From: a virus
IMG/VR virus record: IMGVR_UViG_3300025057_000003
Span: 51,585 to 115,584 of that record
Direction: 5' to 3' (one strand)
DNA length: 64,000 nt
Part shown: positions 54,354 through 62,069 of the stretch, in pieces
How the letters are laid out: each line of letters starts with the position of its first letter
How positions within the stretch are numbered: the stretch's first letter is position 1
Position numbers and translations under genes: made by a program
Notes under the pieces: model-generated
What the model saw: the letters and a program-made list of their open reading frames with translations, nothing else
What the model was told of the DNA's origin: nothing
The model's database searches: none

Positions 54354-54923
54354 TTAGTATAATTTAGTTAAAGACTCACTTGTTAAAATGAATAACTTGG
54401 CTTTTAGGCCACATTTCTTAAATGTTTGATTTACCCATGTATTACAAGTGTTTAGAAAATAGTATGATCCATTTGCTTCATAAAAATTATCACGTATTCT
54501 AATTCTATTGCCAAAAGCATCATGTTTCATTTTATTTTCTATTTCATATTTTAGTTGAATTAGCTGCTCATCAGTAACTTTTACAGTTTTCCAATTTGAA
54601 TCTTTATAAAAGTACTCAGTAATCCGCATACAGGATGCAGGTTGTGTAAATAAAGCTTTAAATCCAACATTATATGTTAAATCATCCCATGTGGGTACAT
54701 CCATGAAGAATATTTTAGATCCCCAGCCATAAGCTACGTATCTATCATCTTCTGGAATAATTATATCTATATGCATACCATTATCATAAAGATAAACTTC
54801 ACGATCTCCGTTGCTATATTCACCTACCGGTATATAATGCAATGTAAATACTACTAAGCTTGCTATTCCCGTTGATAAAAGTGCTATTAATATGAATTTC
54901 AGTAATTTTTTCAATATTTTCAT
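54354..54923 (-). CDS. DUF2459-family membrane-anchored protein
   Basis: 189 residues: an N-terminal membrane anchor (about 8-30), then DNGMHIDIIIP, YVAYGWGSKIFFMDVPTWDD, FKALF and the C-terminal FLNTCNTWVNQTFKKCGLKA. This follows DUF2459 (TIGR02117), a family with an NlpC/P60-like pattern of Cys and His (H52, C-containing NTCNTW). It would sit outside the inner membrane and act on the cell wall. In a cluster of wall-active genes, a role in lysis or wall remodelling is likely. Confidence 0.75.
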   Translation of the reverse strand: MKILKKLLKFILIALLSTGIASLVVFTLHYIPVGEYSNGDREVYLYDNGMHIDIIIPEDDRYVAYGWGSKIFFMDVPTWDDLTYNVGFKALFTQPASCMRITEYFYKDSNWKTVKVTDEQLIQLKYEIENKMKHDAFGNRIRIRDNFYEANGSYYFLNTCNTWVNQTFKKCGLKAKLFILTSESLTKLY

Positions 54924-54940
54924 TACGTTTGGTTTGGTGG

Positions 54941-55162
54941 CTATTTAAATCTTACAGTGTTATCATCTATTTTAATAAATTCATATCCACATTTTGTACA
55001 TGATAGATCTACTGAACTATATTGAACCAGTTTATCTTTCATACAATTTGGACATAATATATTTGTGGGTGATGTAACATCATTTATTTCACGCATGTAT
55101 TCTGTATACTTTTCTGGATTTTGTTCCAGTTGTTGCATGAAAAGTTCTTTCATTCTTCCCAT
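54941..55162 (-). CDS. Small zinc-ribbon protein
   Basis: 73 residues: a helical start, then CPNCMKDKLVQYSSVDLSCTKCGYEF, a two-CxxC zinc ribbon. It overlaps the ClpS gene stop by one base. Possible nucleic-acid or protein-binding adaptor. Confidence 0.65.
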   Translation of the reverse strand: MGRMKELFMQQLEQNPEKYTEYMREINDVTSPTNILCPNCMKDKLVQYSSVDLSCTKCGYEFIKIDDNTVRFK

Positions 55163-55428
55163 TATTCTATTTCTGCATTTAATTTATGCACTAACAATTG
55201 TGCTTTAATAGGTATTAAATCTAAAAGGTCACCTGTTTTAACTGAGCATTTACCATTATTGTGTACAATATTAGCACACTGCTCTGCTTGTATAGGTGTA
55301 TGATCACAATACAACACAAGACATGTTATAACATGTTCAAATGTGTTGACATCATCATTATATAAAATGATAGATTTCTTATCACTCAATGCACTCTTAA
55401 GATTTTCTTCTAATTCTTTTACATTCAT
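55162..55428 (-). CDS. clpS: ClpS adaptor protein (N-end rule)
   Basis: 88 residues. IILYNDDVNTFEHVITCLV and QCANIVHNNGKCSVKTG match the Bacteroidota ClpS form. The pocket residues for N-degrons are kept: N24, D25, D26 and H56. An N-terminal extension of about 18 residues remains for engaging the host ClpA/ClpC ring. It could redirect host ClpAP/ClpCP to chosen substrates, or shield them. It follows structured RNA copy B, which lies in its leader. Confidence 0.88.
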   Translation of the reverse strand: MNVKELEENLKSALSDKKSIILYNDDVNTFEHVITCLVLYCDHTPIQAEQCANIVHNNGKCSVKTGDLLDLIPIKAQLLVHKLNAEIE

Positions 55429-55441
55429 AATAATTAAGAAT

Positions 55442-55508
55442 TTGCGGGGGAAAACTTGCCTTACAGTCTCCCCTATTTATTCAGTGATCTGGCCTACTGA
55501 AACCCGCT
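55442..55508 (-). ncRNA. Structured three-way-junction RNA element, copy B
   Basis: Read leftward: P1 GCGGG/CCCGC (55503-55507 with 55444-55448), P2 TTCAGT/ACTGAA (55496-55501 with 55480-55485), P3 GGGGA/TCCCC (55469-55473 with 55447-55451; P1 and P3 compete for two C). It shares AGTAGGCC, ATCACT, GGGG and CTGT..GGC with copy A at 46.7 kb. One P2 pair is U-A in A and C-G in B. There is no U-run, and it lies 15-80 bases before the ClpS start. Confidence 0.55.
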
Positions 55509-55516
55509 AATTCAAC

Positions 55517-56617
55517 TTAAGTATTTAAAGGATTAAAATATTGTATTTTACTCTGATCAAATGTTTTTAGTGCGTCTTCAACCCATTTCTCATCCTGAGT
55601 GCCTTTATAACATAATATATGACACACAGCTTGTTGATCTGGTGATAAACGTAGTAGTCTACCTATTCTTTGTGCACTTTTCCTATTATTACCATAAGCA
55701 TGCATAATAATACCTTGACGCAGATTAGGAATAGATATACCCTCACTGAGCTGTAATACACAAGATAGTTTATCAATTCTTCCATCACTAAATAATTCTA
55801 AGTTTTCTTCTGACTTTGAGTTCCCAGAATGGTAACTATGTTTACACATTCTATCTGCTTGAGCCTGCGTATTTGCAAATATAATACACTTACTACTTAT
55901 GTTGTTTAACATTCCTTTTAAGTATTCTTCTTTAGTCTTATATTCCATTAAACCACGCATTCTCATAATTGCAGCCATTTGTTGCTGCTTTGCACTTAGG
56001 GCATCTCTACAACGGTTAGTTAAATAACCATAGTCTAGTGCTTCTGATGTATACCATACACCCCCATTTTTGGATTTCTTTGCTAAATCTTTAATTTTAG
56101 ATAATTCCAGTTGATGAATAATTATTTTATAATCATTTAAGATATTGCTATCTGTAGCTTCATCTACGGAAAACTCAAATATAATAGGGCAGTATTTATT
56201 TACCATTTTATATTTAACTGAAGATTTTCTTGCTGGTGGAGTACCAGTTAAACCTAGTATTTTACCATTAAACTGATCTAAAAACTCTTCATGAGACTCT
56301 AATAAACTATGACATTCATCTAGATAGACTATATCATATTCTTTAGGATCTTGTTTATTAAGAGATAAATAAGTTGTAAATGTAAAATGACTTTCTAATG
56401 CAGTTAATTCCATCTTCTCAAGCTCATCTAACCATGCATCTTTAACTGATAATTTTGGTATAACAACCAAAGCCCGTATAAAGGAGTTATAATTTTTCTG
56501 GAAATGCTGTATAGCAATTCTAGTTTTACCAACTCCCATTGAAATCCCTAAGCCACAGCGTTTGTGACTTAGGGTTTTCTCTAAAGCTTCCTGTTGTACT
56601 TTTTCTCTATTTGACAT
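55517..56617 (-). CDS. SF2 DNA/RNA helicase (DECH-box)
   Basis: 366 residues from ATG 56617 (MSNREKVQQEALEK), which shortens the overlap with the upstream gene to 11 bases; an earlier ATG at 56650 is less likely. Motif I GISMGVGKTRIA, motif II YLDECHS, motif III LTGTPPA, motif VI SAQRIGRLLRLS. The form is that of small phage UvsW/SNF2-like helicases that remodel forks or recombination intermediates. Confidence 0.83.
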   Translation of the reverse strand: MSNREKVQQEALEKTLSHKRCGLGISMGVGKTRIAIQHFQKNYNSFIRALVVIPKLSVKDAWLDELEKMELTALESHFTFTTYLSLNKQDPKEYDIVYLDECHSLLESHEEFLDQFNGKILGLTGTPPARKSSVKYKMVNKYCPIIFEFSVDEATDSNILNDYKIIIHQLELSKIKDLAKKSKNGGVWYTSEALDYGYLTNRCRDALSAKQQQMAAIMRMRGLMEYKTKEEYLKGMLNNISSKCIIFANTQAQADRMCKHSYHSGNSKSEENLELFSDGRIDKLSCVLQLSEGISIPNLRQGIIMHAYGNNRKSAQRIGRLLRLSPDQQAVCHILCYKGTQDEKWVEDALKTFDQSKIQYFNPLNT

Positions 56618-57314
56618 AATATTTAAAATCATAATATGCATTGTACTCAAAAGTACAATCTTTTTGCATCTTTTTGATCATATCATCTGTAAGCCTATAT
56701 GCTTCAGTTGGAGCATAATAGCTTGCAAAATTTTCCGCTTGTGGGCCAGCTCCAATATTATGTATAACCAAATACTCATTAGTACCTTCTATACGTATAT
56801 TGCTTACTATTCCCGTGTGTCCGGCACCAATTTGATCCCAGAATAAAATATCACCAGGTTTATATTTACCATTTGCTGGTATCTTTGCACCTAGACCTGT
56901 AAGATAGGTCTGGATATTTTGAGTTCTTCTATGATCAATATTTCTATCTATAGTTTTTGTACGATATCTTTTATTATAATCAGATAACCTTAATTTCATA
57001 TCTTCATGAATTAATTCTTGTAAATCAATATCAATACATCTTAAAGCTCTGATTACAACATCAGTACAAACACCTTGTTGGTATCCAGGATCACCTCCTG
57101 GATATCCAATCTTAACCCAACTTCCATCATAAACAGTATTATGTTTAGTTTGTAACTCAGCATGATAAGCAGCTTTTTCTAAACTTGGTATACTATCTGT
57201 TCTTATTAACTGATTTAAAGTATATCTAGTGGGTCTATCATTTTCATCTACATGTGAACATGCTACTGCATTAAATCCTATTACTATTAATGACAATAAA
57301 ATTAACTTTTTCAT
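56607..57314 (-). CDS. DUF1287-family exported protein
   Basis: 235 residues: a signal peptide MKKLILLSLIVIGFNAVAC (possible lipidation at the Cys), then WVKIGYPGGDPGYQQGVCTD, VVIRALRCIDIDLQELIHED, NIDHRRTQNIQTYL and PGDILFWDQIGAGHTGIVSN. These follow DUF1287, an NlpC/P60-like fold with a Cys (GVCTD) and His (GHTGI) that act on peptide bonds of the cell wall. A lysis or entry role is plausible. Confidence 0.8.
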   Translation of the reverse strand: MKKLILLSLIVIGFNAVACSHVDENDRPTRYTLNQLIRTDSIPSLEKAAYHAELQTKHNTVYDGSWVKIGYPGGDPGYQQGVCTDVVIRALRCIDIDLQELIHEDMKLRLSDYNKRYRTKTIDRNIDHRRTQNIQTYLTGLGAKIPANGKYKPGDILFWDQIGAGHTGIVSNIRIEGTNEYLVIHNIGAGPQAENFASYYAPTEAYRLTDDMIKKMQKDCTFEYNAYYDFKYYVK

Positions 57315-57320
57315 AATTTT

Positions 57321-57590
57321 TTATTTTACTAGTTCTTGAATTTCCTCAGACTTAAGTTTTATATATTCTAACCAGTCTTGGGATTTATCTCCTTGTTTAA
57401 TGTTTTCAACATAATATCTTATGTCATCTAAACCTTCTTCTATATAATAAGCATCCTCATCACTCAAGCATTCTCCATTGATGCATTGTTTATGTACAAA
57501 AATTGTTTCTGTTTTTTTTATACCAACACCTGCACCAAAACCAAAAATAGCTGCTATGATTATACTTAGCATAAACATTATCTTTTTCAT
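57321..57590 (-). CDS. Small exported or membrane-anchored protein
   Basis: 89 residues: an N-terminal hydrophobic segment (MKKIMFMLSIIIAAIFGFGA), then a short Cys pair (CINGEC) and acidic helices. It lies 6 bases before the DUF1287 gene and 7 after the YkuD_2 gene, in the envelope cluster. No family recognised. Confidence 0.55.
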   Translation of the reverse strand: MKKIMFMLSIIIAAIFGFGAGVGIKKTETIFVHKQCINGECLSDEDAYYIEEGLDDIRYYVENIKQGDKSQDWLEYIKLKSEEIQELVK

Positions 57591-57597
57591 AATTCTA

Positions 57598-58242
57598 TTA
57601 TTTATAAATCCACATAAGAGTAGATTTTGTTTGACTTTTTAATAATTCATCTACATAACGAAAGTTATTATCTGATATAGCAGGACAACCCCATCCTTCT
57701 GGAGTACCAGCAGGATAAGTTTCTTGATCATCAATTGCACTCCAAGAATGAAATACAACATCTCTTTTACATGCGTTAGAATTAGTTTTTTCTAAACCGT
57801 GTAAAAGATATTTAGTGTGAACACCAAACATGCTGTAACCTCTTTCTCCAATCTTATATTTACCTAAAGAAGATAAATGACTGTCTTGAACATTACTAAA
57901 GCTTGGACTATCTTTGCTATCATCTAATGACCATCCATTTTCACCACATCCATGACTAACTAAACACTCTCTAATAATTAGACCTTTGTTTAAATCATAT
58001 ACAAAGAATCTATCTTTACCAGAATGAATACTCATATCAATAAGAATACAAAAGTCTGTATTCATATTATTTTCTAAACAATATTTTTTTGCTTCTGCAG
58101 CTTTCTCTGTTAATTCCTTATTTTCTGATATAATGTTTTGTTTTGTTAGATCTATTTTACTCATACTATAGCCAGCAAATATTATTATAGAGCATGTGAT
58201 AATAAAAATAAATGCGGCTATTCCTTTTATTAAATTTTTCAT
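57598..58242 (-). CDS. L,D-transpeptidase-like protein (YkuD_2 family), membrane-anchored
   Basis: 214 residues: membrane anchor (about 6-26), then DFCILIDMSIHSGKDRFFVY, SSLGKYKIGERGYSMFGVHT, GLEKTNSNACKRDVVFHSWS and EGWGCPAIS. The catalytic Cys (C186) and His (H165) of the murein L,D-transpeptidase family are present; the usual Ser two residues before the Cys is Gly/Trp. It may cross-link or exchange peptidoglycan stems, or cleave them. A start ATG overlaps the HNH gene stop by 4 bases. Confidence 0.78.
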   Translation of the reverse strand: MKNLIKGIAAFIFIITCSIIIFAGYSMSKIDLTKQNIISENKELTEKAAEAKKYCLENNMNTDFCILIDMSIHSGKDRFFVYDLNKGLIIRECLVSHGCGENGWSLDDSKDSPSFSNVQDSHLSSLGKYKIGERGYSMFGVHTKYLLHGLEKTNSNACKRDVVFHSWSAIDDQETYPAGTPEGWGCPAISDNNFRYVDELLKSQTKSTLMWIYK

Positions 58243-58511
58243 TCTTTTTTACTTCTTGATATACTAAATCCTAACTCTTTTGCATCTTCAGGATTTACTT
58301 CTATCCAATTATGGCAATTTCTACATACTGATAACCAGGTACTTACATCTAATAGATATTTTCCCCTACCTTTTTTGTGATGTACATCTGTAGATCTTAA
58401 TGTACATCTATTAATCTTTGCTTGACACATGGGATGTTCAGCAAGCCACGTTTTACGCAGCTTACTGTATTCCCTCTGTTCTTGTGCTAACTTTGTGCTA
58501 ACTTTCTTCAT
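58239..58511 (-). CDS. HNH endonuclease-like small protein
   Basis: 90 residues. C29, C36, H44-H45 (TDVHHKKGRG), then CRNCHNWIE with C63, C66, H67 fit a compact HNH/zinc fold. The length is that of free-standing phage HNH proteins. It overlaps both neighbours by 4 bases, so it is part of the operon and not an inserted homing element. Confidence 0.75.
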   Translation of the reverse strand: MKKVSTKLAQEQREYSKLRKTWLAEHPMCQAKINRCTLRSTDVHHKKGRGKYLLDVSTWLSVCRNCHNWIEVNPEDAKELGFSISRSKKE

Positions 58512-59023
58512 TTTACCAATAAGAAGTTTTTAGGTAATAAACCTAAATACATAAATCTTAGTATTACATCTTCATATGTAATACCTAAACTCTTTAATGA
58601 AGTCTTATTTATATAGCTAGGATCAATATCTGTTACAGGAACATTTATTAAATCTCTTACAAAAGGACTTCTCTCACCAAAAGTAACATATAAAAACTGA
58701 TTAAGCCTTTTGTTACATATTATTTGCTTCCACTCATTAATAACATTTTGACCTTTACGCCATACTTTACTAATTCTTTTTTTCTTTTGCGGATGCATTC
58801 TGGCAATTTCTTCTTTTGAATAAACGTTTAAGCCGTGTAATACACGCTTAAATAAGAAATGTTGTTGTGGGTTGAGTTTTGTGTAGTCTAATTTTTCAAT
58901 ATTAGCCTTGTTTGCACAGTAAGACTCATATATTCCATAATACATAAATCTTTCTTCTCTTTGTTTTAGTTGCATTATAGCTTTTTCTTTTTCTAGTAAT
59001 GCTTGTTGATCTTGAGATAACAT
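58508..59023 (-). CDS. Unknown 171-residue helical protein
   Basis: Basic, helical sequence (EEIARMHPQKKKRISKVWRK, GQNVINEWKQIICNKRLNQF). No family recognised. It is the first gene downstream of the terminator-like element at 59.05 kb and is coupled to the HNH gene; it could be a DNA-binding partner. Confidence 0.5.
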   Translation of the reverse strand: MLSQDQQALLEKEKAIMQLKQREERFMYYGIYESYCANKANIEKLDYTKLNPQQHFLFKRVLHGLNVYSKEEIARMHPQKKKRISKVWRKGQNVINEWKQIICNKRLNQFLYVTFGERSPFVRDLINVPVTDIDPSYINKTSLKSLGITYEDVILRFMYLGLLPKNFLLVK

Positions 59024-59044
59024 AATATATTGGTTTTAATTAAT

Positions 59045-59118
59045 AAAAAAAGGGGTCTTCCAGCTATGATTTTACTGGAAGATACCCCCGTCTGCTTAAT
59101 ATCACTGACTTTACAGTG
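59045..59118 (-). terminator. Terminator with a preceding small hairpin
   Basis: Read leftward: CACTG/CAGTG (59103-59107 with 59114-59118), then TCTTCCAG/CTGGAAGA extended by GGGG/CCCC (59052-59063 with 59075-59088), then seven T. It ends the transcript of the 185-residue gene. Confidence 0.75.
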
Positions 59119-59173
59119 CCCAATCTTTGGATACAATGCCATTAAGGACTTACATAATCACCTGTATTGGCTT

Positions 59174-59731
59174 TTATAATTCAAATGAATCTTCTTCTTC
59201 TAATTCATCCCCTTCTGCTTCAGCTACAACTTCTTCTTCTTCTTCTAATTCAGGTTCTGCCGTTTCTTCAGGAAATTCATCTTCAGCTATTGCTTCTGCA
59301 CCTGCACCTTCTGCATTTGCAGCTCTAATAGCATCACCATTTGCATGAGGAATCATGACATCCTCTTGTAAACCAGTTGCATCATAGAACGTAGTTCTAT
59401 AAATTGGCTCACCATCAGCAGTACAACAAATAATTCCCGTACTACCTGCAATTTTAAGATCACGATCTGGATCCTCTGAATTAAATGGTTCTGTAGATTC
59501 TTTAACTACAATTTTACCATCTAACGTCTGACCATTCTTGAATTTTAATTCTTTAAGGTCATCTATATTACCCAAAATAAGGGCGCTTCTTGTTTTTCTT
59601 TGAACCCATCCATTAGCACTATAGCTTACTGCATCTTGGGTTACTCTTACATATCCAATGTCTGGATTCTTTGACTGACGTATAACATTATTGTTATCAT
59701 CAGCAACAACTGTTACTTTGCTGTTTGACAT
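59174..59731 (-). CDS. Acidic-tailed protein, SSB-like candidate
   Basis: 185 residues: a beta-rich body of about 125 residues (DIGYVRVTQDAVSYSANGWV, SALILGNIDDLKELKF, GIICCTADGEPIYRTTFYDA) and a long Glu/Ala-rich tail ending DSFEL. The layout is that of phage SSB proteins with a recruiting C-terminal tip, and it would be the second one here besides the 221-residue protein. It is isolated between two gaps, so probably strongly and separately expressed. Confidence 0.5.
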   Translation of the reverse strand: MSNSKVTVVADDNNNVIRQSKNPDIGYVRVTQDAVSYSANGWVQRKTRSALILGNIDDLKELKFKNGQTLDGKIVVKESTEPFNSEDPDRDLKIAGSTGIICCTADGEPIYRTTFYDATGLQEDVMIPHANGDAIRAANAEGAGAEAIAEDEFPEETAEPELEEEEEVVAEAEGDELEEEDSFEL

Positions 59732-59763
59732 AATAAAAAAATTTAAAAGGTTTTAGAATACTA

Positions 59764-60036
59764 TTATTCTATATCATCTGGATAAAAATCTGAATCAATC
59801 ATTTTATCTTCATCATCTATTTCATGTAACTCAGGCTCATATTCTTCAAGATAATCTTCTTCAAATACTTGTTTAGCCGTTGTATCTGTAAATGATTTAT
59901 AAAATGGATTGTTAGATTCTTCTGAAGTATACTGAACTCCCAGTCCGTTTAGCTCTTTGAATTCCTGATCAGATAAATCTAAATAGATCTCAACTGAGCA
60001 TTCAATAATCTTTCCGGATGGTAATTGTATAATCAT
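59764..60036 (-). CDS. Unknown small acidic protein
   Basis: 90 residues, very acidic C-terminus (EEYEPELHEIDDEDKMID). It lies 32 bases before the SSB-like gene. N-terminal beta hairpin (IIQLPSGKIIECSVEIYLDL). Acidic small proteins next to SSB can be DNA mimics or regulators; that is only a guess from charge. Confidence 0.5.
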   Translation of the reverse strand: MIIQLPSGKIIECSVEIYLDLSDQEFKELNGLGVQYTSEESNNPFYKSFTDTTAKQVFEEDYLEEYEPELHEIDDEDKMIDSDFYPDDIE

Positions 60037-60057
60037 GGCATAAGAGTAACCAAATTT

Positions 60058-60103
60058 AACAATTAAACGTTCAATTTATAAGAAAGTATTGCGTTATTGA
60101 ACT
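60058..60103. promoter_or_regulatory. Inverted repeat in the leader of the 90-residue gene
   Basis: GTTCAAT (60070-60076) and ATTGAAC (60093-60099 by eye) surround an AT-rich centre, next to AATTAAACGTT (60061-60071), which also occurs at 53840-53850. Nothing else is seen in the 102-base gap. A promoter or operator is likely. Confidence 0.35.
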
Positions 60104-60138
60104 TAAAAACAAAAAAAAGTTATAATAATATAGCTAAC

Positions 60139-60378
60139 TCAAATAAGTTTGATTTTACGTCCCACTCTTTTTATGTAATTAAGTTCTTTTAATTCTGAAA
60201 TATAGACAGATATTTGTGTTTGACTCTTATTTGATATATCTGCAAGTGTTGATATGGAAGGATAACATGTTCTAGATTTATCAGCATAGCATGTTAACAA
60301 TGCATACAAACCTTTTGCTTGTAAAGATAGCTCTGGATCTGTTATCACATCATAATTTACTATACCAAATCTTTTCAT
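60139..60378 (-). CDS. Winged-helix protein (HTH_36-like)
   Basis: 79 residues. FGIVNYDVITDPELSLQAKG, LYALLTCYADKSRTCYPSIS and TLADISNKSQTQISVYISEL follow the HTH_36 pattern of replication initiators and regulators. It is short, so it probably binds DNA as a dimer. It overlaps the 70-residue gene by 4 bases. It may regulate the accessory block. Confidence 0.75.
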   Translation of the reverse strand: MKRFGIVNYDVITDPELSLQAKGLYALLTCYADKSRTCYPSISTLADISNKSQTQISVYISELKELNYIKRVGRKIKLI

Positions 60379-60587
60379 TTATAATCTTCAGGATTCTCTA
60401 TTACATAAGTTTTTAGGATATGATCATAAGCATCTTTATCATCTAATTTTAATAGTGCATCATCTTGCCATGTATACTTACTGTTCATATCTTCTCCAAA
60501 AGAATTTTGTTTATTCTTTAGAAAATATTTAAAACCTAAGTATGTTTCATATTCAGTATCAAGTAGTTGAGGTGATATTTGAGGCAT
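60375..60587 (-). CDS. Unknown 70-residue protein
   Basis: Polar, aromatic sequence (LLDTEYETYLGFKYFLKNKQ, DDALLKLDDKDAYDHILKTY). It overlaps the preceding gene by 29 bases and the winged-helix gene by 4. No motif. Confidence 0.45.
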   Translation of the reverse strand: MPQISPQLLDTEYETYLGFKYFLKNKQNSFGEDMNSKYTWQDDALLKLDDKDAYDHILKTYVIENPEDYK

Positions 60588-61023
60588 TGTTAAAGTATTT
60601 AATTTCTGATTTATTTATTTTTATAAGACTAGCTGTAAAAATCTTAACGTCTAATATAGCAAGTTTTAGGTTATCATCATATAAATATAATCCACACTGC
60701 ATTTTATAATAATAAGGATCAAATTTGTCACCCCAGTCATCTGAATTATGTACATGACCATAAACATAACCATCTTTATATAAACCTAAATCATATAATT
60801 GATCTATGTCTGTAGCTCCACCAAATTCATTCTCATCCCATTCAGTTTTAAAATAGTCACCTTTCTTTAAGAACTGATAATTATCATCATACATAACAGT
60901 TGCTATATATTCTAATTGATTTTGAGATAATATACCTGCTAATAATTCTACAACTTTTGGTGAAGCATCTTGTTTTAATACATTTTTCAATAGTAATGCA
61001 TTCAATTTAGTCTTACTTGTCAT
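60559..61023 (-). CDS. Unknown 154-residue protein
   Basis: N-terminal helices (KLNALLLKNVLKQDASPKVV), then a Gly/Asp/Tyr-rich centre (FKTEWDENEFGGATDIDQLY, VYGHVHNSDDWGDKF) and beta-strands. No family recognised. First gene downstream of the hairpin region at 61.04 kb. Confidence 0.5.
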   Translation of the reverse strand: MTSKTKLNALLLKNVLKQDASPKVVELLAGILSQNQLEYIATVMYDDNYQFLKKGDYFKTEWDENEFGGATDIDQLYDLGLYKDGYVYGHVHNSDDWGDKFDPYYYKMQCGLYLYDDNLKLAILDVKIFTASLIKINKSEIKYFNNASNITSTT

Positions 61024-61033
61024 TTAATTGTTT

Positions 61034-61154
61034 TTTTAAAGGTAAGAACGCAGGCAGGCACCACACCTACCTGCATCACTTACCTACCACTCATCAACCT
61101 AACCAATGTTGATTTTTAATACTGGTATTGTTAGTATACGGTATACCGGAATTA
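61034..61154 (-). other. Hairpin-rich intergenic segment
   Basis: Three hairpins in a row, read leftward: AATAC/GTATT, ATCAAC/GTTGAT (61091-61111), and a two-tier one, GGTAAG/CTTACC (61041-61046 with 61079-61084) with an inner 9-base arm GCAGG-AGG (61050-61058 with 61066-61074). There is no clear U-run. It lies between the 168- and 154-residue genes and may be a terminator/leader pair. Confidence 0.5.
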
Positions 61155-61661
61155 TTAATAAAAAATATCTTCAGGTAGTACTAAGAATCTTTCATATGGA
61201 TGATCATCATCACGTTCAAATGAACATAAATCTTCATCTGTCAATTGTTTTACATTTTCTCTTATTGTAGAGTACATATGTCTTATCTTACGAAAAGTAC
61301 CTATGTTTACATAATGGTTATTAAAATTAATACCCTTGTATTCTTCAGAATAAGTAAATATAATTTGAGTTCCTCCATAGAAATTACAAGTGTAACCATC
61401 TCTTTTTAATACCATCTTGCTTGGTAATGCTAATGCTTCCAATCTTCTTCCAAGTTCTCGATACCATTTAGGTATTTTGGCACCAATAGGATAATAATTA
61501 TAATCACTTGTTGTTATATTTTTGTTGGTGTTATAGGTTACTGTTAATACATTGTTGAAATAACTATGAACTAATATTATTTCATTGTCTGTATGAACTA
61601 GTTCCATGGCATGACCTTTAAAAGTCTTGCCACGGTCTAGTTTAAAAATGGATCTCCACAT
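61155..61661 (-). CDS. Unknown 168-residue protein
   Basis: Beta-rich (FKGHAMELVHTDNEIILVHS, NNVLTVTYNTNKNITTSDYN) and ends with a charged helix. No family recognised. It follows two tiny genes with small spacing. Confidence 0.5.
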   Translation of the reverse strand: MWRSIFKLDRGKTFKGHAMELVHTDNEIILVHSYFNNVLTVTYNTNKNITTSDYNYYPIGAKIPKWYRELGRRLEALALPSKMVLKRDGYTCNFYGGTQIIFTYSEEYKGINFNNHYVNIGTFRKIRHMYSTIRENVKQLTDEDLCSFERDDDHPYERFLVLPEDIFY

Positions 61662-61662
61662 A

Positions 61663-61749
61663 TTATGTTACTATTAAAGCAAGAACTGTCATAAATGTGA
61701 ACCAAGATACAGTTGCTACTGTTGTGTTGAATCTAATTTTCTTTTTCAT
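61663..61749 (-). CDS. 28-residue single-pass membrane peptide
   Basis: MKKKIRFNTTVATVSWFTFM followed by TVLALIVT: a basic start and one membrane helix. It stops 2 bases before the 168-residue gene. Typical of phage micro-proteins, but chance cannot be excluded. Confidence 0.4.
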   Translation of the reverse strand: MKKKIRFNTTVATVSWFTFMTVLALIVT

Positions 61750-61759
61750 TGTTTAAAAT

Positions 61760-61879
61760 TTAGGGGGTTAATACTTTGATTTCTTTGTCTTCATCACTTC
61801 TTTTATAAGCAATGGCTAAAGATGGGGTTATAAACTTAACCCCATTTCTTATGTATAAATACAATTCTTTATCTTCCAT
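61760..61879 (-). CDS. Small protein (39 residues)
   Basis: MEDKELYLYIRNGVKFITPS, then LAIAYKRSDEDKEIKVLTP: a beta-hairpin-like small domain with a charged end. It starts within the last codons of the 66-residue gene (11-base overlap), which supports translation. No family. Confidence 0.45.
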   Translation of the reverse strand: MEDKELYLYIRNGVKFITPSLAIAYKRSDEDKEIKVLTP

Positions 61880-62069
61880 GATATTTCTTTACATTTATTT
61901 CAAATACTAAAAATGGTATAACAATATTATACCTTCTGGTTGTATAATTGCTATATGTACTTTTAGGATCTATTGCAAATCCAAATGCTATAATAAACCC
62001 AGCGTCAACATCAAATGTTATTGACTTAGCTTTTCTTTTGATAGTGTAACTCATAATTATAGTTTTCAT
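61869..62069 (-). CDS. Unknown 66-residue protein
   Basis: Beta-rich, basic (MSYTIKRKAKSITFDVDAGF, STYSNYTTRRYNIVIPFLVF). It overlaps the exported-protein gene by 4 bases. No motif recognised. Confidence 0.45.
   Translation of the reverse strand: MKTIIMSYTIKRKAKSITFDVDAGFIIAFGFAIDPKSTYSNYTTRRYNIVIPFLVFEINVKKYHGR

Noticed and set aside
58239-58511. HNH protein as a homing endonuclease in an intron
   Set aside because: It is joined by 4-base overlaps to both neighbours and no gene is interrupted.
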